DNA from: Palsa-513 sp050010595
Lineage (GTDB): Bacteria; Actinomycetota; Thermoleophilia; Solirubrobacterales; Solirubrobacteraceae
Length of the DNA stretch: 64,000 bases
Assembly (NCBI GenBank): GCA_050010595.1
Contig: JBEKKS010000007.1
Coordinates: forward strand, 62,001 to 126,000
Reading direction: 5' to 3'
This document shows, one piece after another, positions 26,165 through 36,170 of this stretch; positions within the stretch are counted from its first letter, which is position 1, and each line of letters opens with the position of its first letter. Below the pieces are notes generated by a model. The model had not been told where the DNA came from. It made no database searches and was given only the letters and a program-made list of their open reading frames with translations. A program made the position numbers and the translations under genes.

Positions 26165-27348
26165 GGTCTCGCCGCGGGGGCGCGGCGGCGGTAGACCACG
26201 AGCGCCAGCGCGACGAGGGCGAAGAGGCAGGGGACCATGAACGCGACCGCCTGCTCGTTCGCGCTCAGCACGAGCGGCAGCTGCTCGAAGAGCAGGTAGG
26301 CGGCCCCGGTCGCCAGTGCCGCTCCGACCGGCGCCCGCTGCCTGACGAGCGTCTCCCAGCTGAGCAGGGCGATGATGAACGGGATCGGGTAGTAGACGAG
26401 ATCCCAGGGGTCGAGGGCGCAGCGCAGGAGCAGCAGCATCGCCAGCAGGGCGAGGGCATTCTCGCGCGCCATGCGCCGCTTGAACGCGAACCACGATAGA
26501 GGCACGCCGATCCAGGCGATCAGGATGTGTGCGCGGCCCTGTAGCCAGGCTGGCGGGAAGCGGAAGCCGGCCATGAGCTGGCCGTGCATCGCGGGCACCC
26601 AGTGTTGGGGCTGTCCAAGGAACCACCAGAGCTGCTGCGTGTAGAAGAAGGTGCCGCCGTTGGCGACCGTCAGCTTTCCGGTTGCGGACTTCGCGCTGCC
26701 GGTAGCGAGCGCCATCGGGCCGAGCAGCAGCGCGAGCACGCCGCCGGCAACGAGCAGCGTACGGATGCGGTGTGCGGGCAGCGCGACGAGCACCGGACCA
26801 GCGGCGACGATCGCCCATTCCTTGTTGGCGATCGCGAGCCCGAGCAGGATCCCCGCCCAGGCGCAGTGGCCGCGCAGCGCTGCGAGCACGGCAACGACGC
26901 ACAGCACCCCTCCGAGCACCTCTTCGGGATGGCCGATCGAAAGGGCGAAGTAGGTCAGCGGATTCAGGAGGCAGACGGCGAGCGTGAGCGCGACCGCGAG
27001 CCAGCCGCGACCGGCGCTGCGCAGCTGCGCAGCGATCCAGACGGCGAGCGCAGCGAGAGCAAGTAGGCAGGGAAGCGCCGAGATGCGGTAGACGAGCAGC
27101 TCTGTGCCGTGCGCCAGCGAGGGGATCAGGGCGAACGGTGCCCGCAGCATCAGCGATGGGCCATAGGCAGGAGCCGTCTGCAAGAAGCGCCAGAGGTGGC
27201 CGTGGAGAAGCGCCCCGAGCGGACCCATCGCCTCGGAGCCGTAGTCGTTGAGGGTTACCTGCCAGGTGTGGAGCCACAGCATTCCGAGCGTCAGCGCGAG
27301 CGCGACTGCGGTGAGCGATCCGAGCTCTATCCGGCGCCGCGCGCTCAT
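26056..27348 (-). CDS. GT-C-like multipass membrane protein (downstream copy of a tandem pair)
   Basis: About 430 residues with ten or more hydrophobic spans. The first loop reads GHLWRFLQTAPAYGPSLMLR, later GHPEEVLGG, NKEWAIVAAGPVLVALP and LDPWDLVYYPIPFIIALLSWE; the same blocks recur in the neighbouring gene, so the two are paralogues. Architecture and the acidic pair after GH fit GT87/DUF2029-type polyprenyl-phosphate-dependent glycosyltransferases, but the substrate is unknown. ATG 27348 overlaps the upstream gene's TGA. The C-terminal tail (about 36 residues) runs antisense into the M24 peptidase gene and may have been gained by loss of a stop. Confidence 0.8.
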   Translation of the reverse strand: MSARRRIELGSLTAVALALTLGMLWLHTWQVTLNDYGSEAMGPLGALLHGHLWRFLQTAPAYGPSLMLRAPFALIPSLAHGTELLVYRISALPCLLALAALAVWIAAQLRSAGRGWLAVALTLAVCLLNPLTYFALSIGHPEEVLGGVLCVVAVLAALRGHCAWAGILLGLAIANKEWAIVAAGPVLVALPAHRIRTLLVAGGVLALLLGPMALATGSAKSATGKLTVANGGTFFYTQQLWWFLGQPQHWVPAMHGQLMAGFRFPPAWLQGRAHILIAWIGVPLSWFAFKRRMARENALALLAMLLLLRCALDPWDLVYYPIPFIIALLSWETLVRQRAPVGAALATGAAYLLFEQLPLVLSANEQAVAFMVPCLFALVALALVVYRRRAPAARPQSTTSSSFVNLLRRRAPLSVTTVRSSIRTPSVPGR

Positions 27349-28583
27349 CGCCCGGCGGAGGATGTCGCGGGACTGGCGCGCCAGGTGCGCGCCGGTTGCT
27401 CCCGCCGGCGCCACGGCCAGATCGCGAGCGACACGGCGCCGAGCGCCGGCAGGGCGAGCGCGAGAAAGACCGCCGAGTCCACGTCAGGGCTAACGTGGCT
27501 TGGGAGGTACTCGAAGGTGAGCCAGGTCCCGACCGTTGCGAGCAGTCCGAGCACCGGCGGGCGCCCAAGTCGCAGCGCCTCCCAGGCGGTGAGGGCGACG
27601 ATGAACGGCAGGGGGTAGTAGACGACGTCCCACGGATCGAGCAGGAAACGCAGTAGCAGCACGAGCACGAGGACGAGCAGCGGGTCCGCGCCGCCGCGCC
27701 CCGCGCGACCGAAGCGCGCCGCAAGCAGGGTGAGTGGCACGCTGACAGCGACGATCAGTGGGTGACTGAGATTGGCGACCCAGGGGACAGCCTGGCGGTA
27801 GCCATGGAGGATCACGCCGTTTTGGTCGCGCACGAGGTGCCCGGCCGCGCCGAGGAACCACCACAGCTGCCATGGCTGGAAGATCGTGCCGGCATTGCCG
27901 AGCGCAGTGACGGTACTGCCGCCGGCGGTGCTCGCGAGCTGTGCCACGGTGAACGGCAGGTAGAAGATCGCTGCGACCCCGGCGGTCAGCGCGAGCGCCT
28001 GGCGGCGCCCGGCGGGCAGGGCCAGGAGCATCGGCGCGATCGCGACGAGCGCCCACTCCTTCGTGACGATTGCAAGCCCGAGTGCGACGCCCGCCCAGGT
28101 GGCGCGGCCGCGCTCGGCGAGCAGTAGCGCTGCGACGCAGAGGACCGCAGCGAGCAGCTCCTCCGCATGTCCCAGCTCGCAGGCGTACATCGTGACCGGG
28201 TTTGCGGCGCATAGGCCGAGCGCGCTATAGCGCGCTAGACGGCTGGCGCCGCGCGCGCGAAGCTGGTCGCAGAGCCAGACACCGAGCAGGGCGCCGGCGA
28301 TCAGGCACGGGATCGAGACGGCCTGGAAGACAGCCTGGTCGGTGCCGCCGAGGAGCATCGCGGCGGCAGCGAATGGGGCACGCAGCTCGACCGCTCCGCC
28401 GTAGGCGGGAACAAGTTCGAGGAAGCGCCAAAGGTGGCCGCCGCGCAGCGCATCGTAGGCCGGGGTGACCTCGAAGTCGAAGTCGGTCCACGCGAAGCCG
28501 TAGAGGCCCAGGTAGACCATCGTCCAGACCCCAGCCGAAGCGAAGACGAGGGCGAGCCAGTTGTCGCGCAGGCGTGCGCTCAC
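27345..28583 (-). CDS. GT-C-like multipass membrane protein (upstream copy of a tandem pair)
   Basis: The 412-residue protein has about ten membrane spans and shares with its downstream neighbour the blocks GHLWRFLELVPAYGGAVELR, GHAEELLAAVLC, TKEWALVAIAPMLLALPAG and LDPWDVVYYPLPFIVALTAWE. It starts at GTG 28583, 33 nt from a divergent membrane-protein gene. The likely role is transfer of a sugar from a lipid carrier on the outer face of the membrane; the acceptor is not known. The ATGA overlap with the second copy suggests the two act together, possibly as a heterodimer (inference). Confidence 0.8.
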   Translation of the reverse strand: MSARLRDNWLALVFASAGVWTMVYLGLYGFAWTDFDFEVTPAYDALRGGHLWRFLELVPAYGGAVELRAPFAAAAMLLGGTDQAVFQAVSIPCLIAGALLGVWLCDQLRARGASRLARYSALGLCAANPVTMYACELGHAEELLAAVLCVAALLLAERGRATWAGVALGLAIVTKEWALVAIAPMLLALPAGRRQALALTAGVAAIFYLPFTVAQLASTAGGSTVTALGNAGTIFQPWQLWWFLGAAGHLVRDQNGVILHGYRQAVPWVANLSHPLIVAVSVPLTLLAARFGRAGRGGADPLLVLVLVLLLRFLLDPWDVVYYPLPFIVALTAWEALRLGRPPVLGLLATVGTWLTFEYLPSHVSPDVDSAVFLALALPALGAVSLAIWPWRRREQPARTWRASPATSSAGR

Positions 28584-28616
28584 GTCAAGTTAATATCGGC
28601 AGACCTTGGCCGAAAC

Positions 28617-29474
28617 ATGACCGCATTCGTGCCCTTGGGGAGCATTCCTGCGCCGCTGCTGGCGCCCGGCTGGTGGCGCTTTGCCATCTCGATCGCGGCG
28701 CTCTCGGTCGTACAAGCAGCCGTCGTCGCGCTGCCGTCCGCGCGGCGCCTACCCGTACTCGAGCGGCTGCGCTCGGGCTGGTGGGCGCTGATACCTGCCG
28801 GCTCGGTCGTCGCGTTCGTCTTCGGCGTGCGTGCGCTCGGCGATGCTGCGAACGGGCTCACCTACCTCGCGCTCGTCGCTGTGCCGCCGCTTGCGGCGCT
28901 CGCGCTCGGCTGGCTCGTGCGCGGCGCCCGGCCGGTACTGGCGCTCGCCGCCGTGCCACTGTTCGCACTTGCCTGGGCCGATCGCCAGGGCGTTCCGGGA
29001 GAGCTCGCCGGGGTCGCCCTCGATGCGCTCTCGTGCGTAGCGCTCGGAGTGCTGCTCGTCGCAGTTACGCCGCGGCTGCTGGCCAAGCTCGCGATCGTCG
29101 TGATGGCCGCGACCGACGCCTGGGTGGTAGCCACGAACCTGCTTGCCGCTCCCAACAACGCGTTGAACGCGGTTGTGCCCGTCGCGCACCTGCCCCAGCT
29201 CCAGTCGGAGACCCTCTACCGCGCCGTGATGGGCTACGGCGATCTGTTCGTCGCCGGCCTGCTCGGTGCGCTGCTCGCGCGCGAGCCGGCGGTGCAGCGC
29301 CGCGGCGCGCGGATCGCGGCGATCGTCGCGCTCGCATTCGACCTCCTGTTCCTCGTCGTGGATCAGCTGCCGGCGACGGTCCCGATTGCGCTGACGCTGC
29401 TCTGCCTGGAGCTCGAGGCGGCGCGCCGGCGCAGGACGCCGCCGACGGTTGCGAGCGGTCAGCGAAGCGGATGA
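28617..29474 (+). CDS. Multipass membrane protein of unknown function
   Basis: About 285 residues from ATG 28617, with eight or so hydrophobic spans separated by short Arg-containing loops and almost no soluble part. I recognise no catalytic motif. The chosen ATG lies in a short AT-rich divergent region (TTAATAT near 28590); the frame is open upstream, but only within the opposite-strand gene. It is divergent from the tandem GT-C pair and convergent with the LCP gene, overlapping it by 16 nt. A role in envelope polymer export or assembly would fit the setting but is a guess. Confidence 0.65.
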   Translation: MTAFVPLGSIPAPLLAPGWWRFAISIAALSVVQAAVVALPSARRLPVLERLRSGWWALIPAGSVVAFVFGVRALGDAANGLTYLALVAVPPLAALALGWLVRGARPVLALAAVPLFALAWADRQGVPGELAGVALDALSCVALGVLLVAVTPRLLAKLAIVVMAATDAWVVATNLLAAPNNALNAVVPVAHLPQLQSETLYRAVMGYGDLFVAGLLGALLAREPAVQRRGARIAAIVALAFDLLFLVVDQLPATVPIALTLLCLELEAARRRRTPPTVASGQRSG

Positions 29475-31042
29475 GCCGACTCCGCTAGCGCGAGCATCTG
29501 CTTGTTGGTGAGGTCGTCGAGCAGGGTGTTGCTTACCCAGTAGAGCACGCCGTCCTCGCGCCAGCCGATGTACTGGTAGGCGCTTCCGTTGTCGACGAAC
29601 ATGTAGGTGCGACCGTCGATCGTCTCCGTGGCGGTCGGGTCGGCAAACAGCGGCGGGTTGGTCCAGTTCAAACCCTCGATCCCGTAATACCCGCCGTCGC
29701 CGTTGACGGCCCAGTCGATGCGGTAGCCATGGTGCAGGTGGTGCTGTTCGTCGAACACGGCGTAAGGATGGAAGTCCTGGGCGAAGCCGGCTGTTCCCGT
29801 CTCAACAGTCGGCACGTAGACTTTGAACGGGACGTCGACGGACATCGTCTGGGCCTGCGCGGTCGTCCCCGCATCGAGCGGATAGAGGTCGTTTGCGGCG
29901 AGACTCGCCGCCGACAGCAAGGCGTTCACGTGGTGGCGGTGGCGGCGGCCGGGCGTTGCCGCGACGACAGGCGCAGGCGCCCGTGGGTCCTCATCGAGGA
30001 AGTCGTAGATGCTCTGACTGATCAGCGCGGGCGTGGAGGTCACCATGTCCTCGCCGTTGTAGAAGTAGTTGTCGTTGTTGGTTTCGAAGCTCACGTGGCG
30101 CACAGGGGCAGAGAGCGAGTAAGCGGCGAGGCTCAGTAGCTGGTAGACGGCGTCGTAGTTGTGGATGTCGGTCCTGATCGCCTTGCCGAACGCTTTGGCG
30201 ATCTGCTGGTACTTGCTGATCAGGCCGCTGGCGCCGAGCTGCTCCTTCGCTTGGCGGATGAAGTCGGCTTGTCGCGCGACGCGCACGAAGTCCGAGTCGG
30301 TGTGGCGATAGCGGACGTAGGCGAGGGCCCGGTCGCTGCACAGGCGGTGATACCCAGGCTCGAGATTGATTGCCAGGAAGGAATCGTTGCCGGGGTTGTA
30401 GTAGCGCTGATCGACGTCGACGTAGACGCAGCCAATCGCGTCGATCACGCCGATGAACGACGAGAAGTTGAAGTCGATCACGTGATTGACCATGACTCCT
30501 GGCAAGTACTGCTTGATTTCCTGGAGCACGCCGTCAACGCCGCCGACCGCGTAGGCGGTGTTGAACTTGACGTCCGAATAACAGTTGCTGCTGCCCTGCG
30601 GGTAGCAGAAGCTGATCATCAGATCGCGCGGGATCGACAGGATCGAGGTTTGACCCTGATGCGGGTCCATCCTCAGCAACATGAAGGTGTCGGCGTGCAG
30701 CAAGGGCACACCTGTGCCCTTGTCGATCGTGCCGATCGCCTTGGTCAGGTCGTTGCCGCTGTGGTCGTCGCCGATGATCAGGATCGTCTGCGGCGCGCCG
30801 TCCGCCGCCGCCTTGAGCTCCGGCGAGGTGATCGGCTGGCCGCCGGCCGCGAGATCCGATGCAAGCTGGTCGATCGTGCCGATGGCGAAGGTCGCCGACG
30901 CCGCAGTCGCGAGCACGACGATCGCCAGCGCTGCGACGACGAACCGCGCCAGGAACCCGAACCGCGGGCGCGGATCAAGCATCGAGGCGGCGCGCCAGCG
31001 CGCTTTCTGCCGGGCTGCGCATCGTGCGAGGGTCGTAATCAT
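29459..31042 (-). CDS. LytR-CpsA-Psr (LCP) family glycopolymer ligase
   Basis: About 527 residues: a short cytoplasmic part, one membrane span (about 29-52), then the LCP domain with ILIIGDDHSG, SIPRDLMISFC and RYRHTDSDFVRVARQ, which hold the conserved Asp and Arg residues that bind the polyprenyl pyrophosphate head. A C-terminal region of about 170 residues follows, of unknown fold. LCP proteins attach wall teichoic acid, arabinogalactan or capsule polymers to peptidoglycan. ATG 31042 is preferred; TTG 31051 and ATG 30982 are alternatives, none with a strong ribosome site. The nearby GT-C proteins could make the polymer it attaches. Confidence 0.9.
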   Translation of the reverse strand: MITTLARCAARQKARWRAASMLDPRPRFGFLARFVVAALAIVVLATAASATFAIGTIDQLASDLAAGGQPITSPELKAAADGAPQTILIIGDDHSGNDLTKAIGTIDKGTGVPLLHADTFMLLRMDPHQGQTSILSIPRDLMISFCYPQGSSNCYSDVKFNTAYAVGGVDGVLQEIKQYLPGVMVNHVIDFNFSSFIGVIDAIGCVYVDVDQRYYNPGNDSFLAINLEPGYHRLCSDRALAYVRYRHTDSDFVRVARQADFIRQAKEQLGASGLISKYQQIAKAFGKAIRTDIHNYDAVYQLLSLAAYSLSAPVRHVSFETNNDNYFYNGEDMVTSTPALISQSIYDFLDEDPRAPAPVVAATPGRRHRHHVNALLSAASLAANDLYPLDAGTTAQAQTMSVDVPFKVYVPTVETGTAGFAQDFHPYAVFDEQHHLHHGYRIDWAVNGDGGYYGIEGLNWTNPPLFADPTATETIDGRTYMFVDNGSAYQYIGWREDGVLYWVSNTLLDDLTNKQMLALAESAHPLR

Positions 31043-31154
31043 CGCTTGCAAGCGCCGGCCTGTCGTCGGCTTTGGGAATGCTCTTCCATGTACATCCTGG
31101 GTAGTAGGCGGAGAACGCGTCTACTGCGAGCGATGTAGCGCTATTTTTCGCTGC

Positions 31155-32321
31155 GTGATCGACCGCTTCGTCGCACGCGTTTCGGGCCGGCCCGCGGATG
31201 TCCTGCTCGCACTCGGCGTCGCAGCCGCGATCGTCATCGCACGCGCGGCCGAGATCAGCGACCGCCACCTGCACAACATGGGCCTCGCCGGCGTCGCGAT
31301 CGCGCTCGCGAGCGCATGCTCGCTCATCGCACGACGCGACGCGCCGGTCGCGGTCTGGGCGTTGACGCTCGCTGCCGTACCGGTGGTGATCGCGCTCGAC
31401 AGCGCCTCGGGCGCGATCTCGCTGCCGCTGCTGATCGCCATCTACACGCTCGCGACGCTCGAGCGGCGTCCCCGTGCGCTTGCTCTAGCGGCAACCGCAG
31501 CCCTCGGGCTTGCCCTGGCTCGCGGCTTGATCCAGGCAAAGGGCTGGTCCGACGGGCGCACCGCGGCCGAGCCGGCGCTGGCCGTCGCGGCGCTGTTCCT
31601 CGGCTGGGCAGTCGCGGGGCGGCGTGCCTATATCGCCGAGATCAAGGATCGCGCCGCCCGCGCCGAGGCGGCGCGCGAGGAGGAGCTGCGGCGCCTGCTC
31701 GACGCCGAGCGACTGCGCATCGCGCGCGAGCTGCACGACGTCGTCGCGCACACGATTGCGACGATCAACGTGCAGGCGGGCGTCGCGGCACACGTGATCG
31801 ACAAGCGCCCCGAGGCCGCCGCGCACGCGCTGACGACGATCAAGGAATCGAGCAAGGAGGCCCTACGCGAGTTGCGCAACATCGTCGGGGTCCTGCGTGA
31901 GCCCGGCGAGGACGAGTCGCGCAGCCCGGCCCCCGGTCTTGCGCAGCTCGACGCACTGATTGCAACTGCCGGCGAGGCTGGACTGCCGATTCGGCTGCGG
32001 ATTACCGGTGAGCGGCGCCCGCTCCCGGCCACGGTCGATCTCGCGGCCTACCGGATCGTCCAGGAATCGCTGACCAACGTCATGCGCCATGCCGGCCAAG
32101 CACGCGCCGAGATCAGTCTCGAGTACCAGTCGAGCGAGCTCGGGATCGAGGTCTCGGACAACGGACGCGGGGCCGATCCTGGCGGCTTGAACGGCGGCGG
32201 TCACGGGATCGCCGGGATGCGTGAGCGAGCTGGCGCATTCGGTGGCGAGCTCGAAGCGACCTCGCTCGGCGAAGGCGGCTTCCGCGTTCGTGCACGATTA
32301 CCGCTCCCGAGCGAGCCGTGA
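31155..32321 (+). CDS. NarL-type sensor histidine kinase
   Basis: About 388 residues from GTG 31155. The N-terminal 150 residues form about five membrane spans with very short loops, so a large external sensor is absent and the signal may lie in the membrane. A HisKA_3 domain follows with His194 in ARELHDVVAHTIATI, then an ATPase domain with SLTNVMRHAG and VSDNGRGADPGG. It phosphorylates the response regulator encoded immediately downstream, whose start overlaps its stop by 4 nt. The gene is divergent from the LCP gene (about 110 nt), so it may sense envelope state (inference). Confidence 0.93.
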   Translation: MIDRFVARVSGRPADVLLALGVAAAIVIARAAEISDRHLHNMGLAGVAIALASACSLIARRDAPVAVWALTLAAVPVVIALDSASGAISLPLLIAIYTLATLERRPRALALAATAALGLALARGLIQAKGWSDGRTAAEPALAVAALFLGWAVAGRRAYIAEIKDRAARAEAAREEELRRLLDAERLRIARELHDVVAHTIATINVQAGVAAHVIDKRPEAAAHALTTIKESSKEALRELRNIVGVLREPGEDESRSPAPGLAQLDALIATAGEAGLPIRLRITGERRPLPATVDLAAYRIVQESLTNVMRHAGQARAEISLEYQSSELGIEVSDNGRGADPGGLNGGGHGIAGMRERAGAFGGELEATSLGEGGFRVRARLPLPSEP

Positions 32322-32980
32322 TCCGCGTCCTGATCGCCGACGACCAAGCGCTCGTGCGTGCGGGCTTCCGCGTGCTGCTCGAGAGCGAGCCGGACGTGAG
32401 AGTCGTCGGGGAGGCCGCAAACGGCGGGGAGGCGATCGCGCTGGCACGCCACGAGCGCCCCGACGTGGTGCTGATGGATATCCGGATGCCCGGGATCGAC
32501 GGCCTCGAAGCCACCCGGCAGATCGCCGGCGACCCGCGGCTGGACGACGTGCGGATCCTCATCCTGACGACGTTCGAGAGCGACGAGAACCTGTTCGCTG
32601 CGCTGCGCGCCGGTGCGAGCGGTTTCCTGCTCAAGGACACCGATCCAGTTGAGCTGCTTCGCGGCGTGAGGCTCGTCGCCGACGGCGAGGCGCTGCTCTC
32701 GCCACGCGTTACGCGCCGCCTGATCGCGGAGCTCGCGGTGCGCCCGCCGGTGGCGCGACCGCACCCCGAGCAGCTCGACGTGCTCACCGCGCGCGAGCGT
32801 GAGGTGATGGCGCTCGTTGCAGGCGGCCTCAGCAACCAGCAGATCGCCGAGCGCCTCACCGTGAGCCCTGCCACGGCGAAGACCCATGTCAGTCGCGCGA
32901 TGACGAAGCTCGGCGCGCGTGACCGCGCCCAGCTCGTCACGCTCGCCTACGAGACCGGACTCGTCGTCGCCGGCGCGTGA
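32318..32980 (+). CDS. NarL/FixJ-family response regulator
   Basis: The 220-residue protein has a receiver domain (VLIADDQALVRAGF, phospho-acceptor Asp54 in LMDIRMPG, Lys in FLLKDTDP) and a LuxR-type helix-turn-helix (LTAREREVMALVAGGLSNQQ, then TVKTHV-like ATAKTHVSRAMTKL). GTG 32318 overlaps the kinase stop. It forms a standard pair with the upstream kinase. Targets are unknown; the divergent LCP gene is the closest candidate. Confidence 0.95.
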   Translation: MIRVLIADDQALVRAGFRVLLESEPDVRVVGEAANGGEAIALARHERPDVVLMDIRMPGIDGLEATRQIAGDPRLDDVRILILTTFESDENLFAALRAGASGFLLKDTDPVELLRGVRLVADGEALLSPRVTRRLIAELAVRPPVARPHPEQLDVLTAREREVMALVAGGLSNQQIAERLTVSPATAKTHVSRAMTKLGARDRAQLVTLAYETGLVVAGA

Positions 32981-33163
32981 GCAAGGGTGTCGCGGCGCAC
33001 CCCTTTGGGGTCTGCGCAGACGCGGCCGGCGCGCGTAGGTTGCGGGGGCGGTGCAACAAGGGGGCACCCAGGTCGCACTGCAGCTAGCCATTGGCTCGGG
33101 CCGGTCGTGGCAGCGGCATTCGCCGTGCGACCGTCCCGCAGCCTGGCTAGTCGGCGGTTCAGA

Positions 33164-33352
33164 TCAGCGTCGACGCCCGCGCGCGCTTTGTACGCGGGGA
33201 GCGGCCGGCGGGAAGCGCTTCCGCTCGTCCGCTGTCATCTGTCGGATTACGAGCTTGCCGTCGGCGACCTGCTCGCGGATGTCCTGGAGCTTCTGTTCGC
33301 GCTGCTCGAGCTGGCGCAGCTGGGTGGGACTTGGCACGGACTCTCCCGGCAC
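33164..33352 (-). CDS. Small charged protein, hypothetical (62 aa)
   Basis: The 62-residue frame on the minus strand has a long amphipathic helix or coiled coil (LRQLEQREQKLQDIREQ) followed by VADGKLVIRQMTADERKR and a basic tail. Codon use is typical of the genome's genes, rich in CAG, CTC and GAG with GC third positions. It starts at GTG 33352 and is divergent from the DEAD-box helicase leader. The plus-strand frames across it look unlike protein. I recognise no family. No strong ribosome site is visible. Confidence 0.5.
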   Translation of the reverse strand: MPGESVPSPTQLRQLEQREQKLQDIREQVADGKLVIRQMTADERKRFPPAAPRVQSARGRRR

Positions 33353-33653
33353 TTGCGCGCTCGGAGCTGACCCGTGCCCCGTCGCTGGTTGGGCGGGCGA
33401 TCACACCAAGGAGGGTCTCCTGTGCCGCAATTTCGCGGGTTGCGTCGCCTACCGTCTATTTGACTCTTACAAGTTTAGCGTGCCGCACGTGGGGGATTTC
33501 TTGCGGACCGCAGTCCGGTGTCTGTTACCGTCTCGAGTAGCGGTCGAGACCTTCGGCCGCGGGGTTTGCTCGCTTGAGTCCCGCCAGGAGCGGTTCGGGT
33601 CAGCCAGAGCCCTCCGAATCGCAGGCGCCAGCGAGCGCCGTCAGGAGTATTAG
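33353..33653 (+). promoter_or_regulatory. About 300-bp leader of the DEAD-box helicase
   Basis: This interval has no convincing gene and is the most AT-rich stretch around (TATTTGACTCTTACAAG near 33458). It contains two candidate hairpins: CGGAC-4-GTCCG (33504-33517) and GTCTCGA-7-TCGAGAC (33530-33550). Long structured leaders are common on cold-inducible RNA helicase genes, so post-transcriptional control is possible. The ribosome site before ATG is CAGGAG (33643-33648). Confidence 0.4.
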
Positions 33654-34844
<1,191 letters not shown>

Positions 34845-34939
34845 CGCGCGCGCCGTCGCCGGAGCGCTCTCGATGCCCGCTACTCTGCCCCGCCGGGCGA
34901 TAGCCTGCTAGGCAACGGGCGGCAGGAAACGCGGTCGAA

Positions 34940-35503
34940 ATGGCGATCTCAACCAATCAGTTCAAGAACGGCAACCACATCGAGGTCGAGGGGGTCATCT
35001 TCAAGATCCTCGAGTTCCAGCACGTGAAGCCCGGCAAGGGCGGGGCGTTCGTACGGACCCGGCTGCGGCGCGTCAGCGACGGCGCCGTGATCGACCGGAC
35101 GTTCCGGGCGGGGGAGCGCTTCCGCGCCGTGCGCACCGAGGCACGCAAGATGCAGTTCCTCTACGCGGACGGTGCCGAGGCCCATTTCATGGACACCGGC
35201 TCCTACGAGCAGCTCGCGATACCGGAGAGCACGCTCGAGCAGGCGCTGCGCTGGACGCGCGCAAGCGATGAGGTTGACCTGCTGTTCATCGACGGCCAGC
35301 CCGCCGACATCCAGCTGCCAAGCGCCGTCGACCTCGAGGTCACCGAGACCGAGCCCGGTCTGCGCGGCGACACCGCCTCCGGCGGCGGCACCAAACCGGC
35401 CACGCTCGAGACCGGCGCGCAGGTCCAGGTGCCGCTGTTCGTGAACATCGGCGACAAGATCCGCGTCGACACGCGCACCGGAGACTACGTGTCGCGGGCG
35501 TGA
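34940..35503 (+). CDS. efp: Translation elongation factor P
   Basis: The 187-residue protein has three beta-barrel domains. The tip loop reads VKPGKGGAF with Lys33 at the position modified in many bacteria; the sequence around it is of the unmodified or lysine type, and no epmA or ymfI-like gene is nearby. The C-terminal domain ends in VNIGDKIRVDTRTGDYVSR, the family signature. EF-P rescues ribosomes stalled at polyproline. CAGGAAA lies upstream. efp-nusB adjacency is conserved in actinobacteria. Confidence 0.97.
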   Translation: MAISTNQFKNGNHIEVEGVIFKILEFQHVKPGKGGAFVRTRLRRVSDGAVIDRTFRAGERFRAVRTEARKMQFLYADGAEAHFMDTGSYEQLAIPESTLEQALRWTRASDEVDLLFIDGQPADIQLPSAVDLEVTETEPGLRGDTASGGGTKPATLETGAQVQVPLFVNIGDKIRVDTRTGDYVSRA

Positions 35504-35513
35504 GCGACCGCCC

Positions 35514-35921
35514 GTGAACCGCAGCGAGCAGCGCCGGGCGGCTGTCTTCGCGCTCTATCAGCACGACGTCACGGGCCGGCCGCTCTCCGACACGCTTGAA
35601 GCCCGCGCGACCGCGCTGACGCGCTCGCTCGCGCACGCGGCTGCCGACCGCCAGGATGAGCTCGACGAGCTCATCTCGCGGTACTCGCGCGGTTGGGTGC
35701 TCGAGCGGATCGCGCCGCTCGAGCGCGCGATCATGCGCGTTGCGCTGCTCGAGATGCTCCACCCGGACGCCGTTGAGGCGCACAAGCCGATCCCGCCGGA
35801 GGGGGCGATCGACGAGGCGGTGGAGAGCGCGAAGGAGTTTTGCGGTGCGCAAGCACCGGCGTTTGTCAACGGGATCCTCGACGCGGTACTGCGTGAAGTG
35901 CGCGCCGGCGCCCCGCGCTAA
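35514..35921 (+). CDS. nusB: Transcription antitermination factor NusB
   Basis: The 135-residue helical protein starts with RSEQRRAAVFALYQHDV, the canonical N-terminus, and carries RIAPLERAIMRVALLEML and EAVESAKEFCGAQAPAFVNGIL near the C-terminus. NusB with NusE binds boxA RNA and assists antitermination in rRNA operons. It starts at GTG 35514, 10 nt after the efp stop, so the two are co-transcribed. Confidence 0.95.
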   Translation: MNRSEQRRAAVFALYQHDVTGRPLSDTLEARATALTRSLAHAAADRQDELDELISRYSRGWVLERIAPLERAIMRVALLEMLHPDAVEAHKPIPPEGAIDEAVESAKEFCGAQAPAFVNGILDAVLREVRAGAPR

Positions 35922-35958
35922 CGCCACCAAACCGCCGCGATGCGCGACAATCACCGCG

Positions 35959-36168
35959 ATGAGTGAGGCGGCAGACCGACTTGACGACCTGATCGACGCC
36001 CTGGGGCGCGCGGCCGAGCAGCTGCGGTCGGGGGACCTGTCGGCGCACGCGGCGGCGACGCTCGTCGAGGACTGTGCAGCGCTGGCGGGGGAGGCGAGCG
36101 CGGAGCTCGAGCGGCGTGCCCGTACGGGGGCGCAAGAGCTCGCGTCGACGCAAGAGCCGCTGCTGTAG
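35959..36168 (+). CDS. Small helical protein, possibly exonuclease VII small subunit
   Basis: The 69-residue protein has two helices with RLDDLIDALGRAAEQLRSGDLSA and AALAGEASAELERRA. The spacing resembles XseB (helix, E-x-L-E-x-G-E-L-S-like turn, second helix), but identity is weak. Between nusB and the prenyl synthase many actinobacteria and Firmicutes encode xseA and xseB; no xseA is in the window. It may be a remnant small subunit whose partner lies elsewhere, or an unrelated small protein. ATG 35959 is the only reasonable start. Confidence 0.5.
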   Translation: MSEAADRLDDLIDALGRAAEQLRSGDLSAHAAATLVEDCAALAGEASAELERRARTGAQELASTQEPLL

Positions 36169-36170
36169 CG

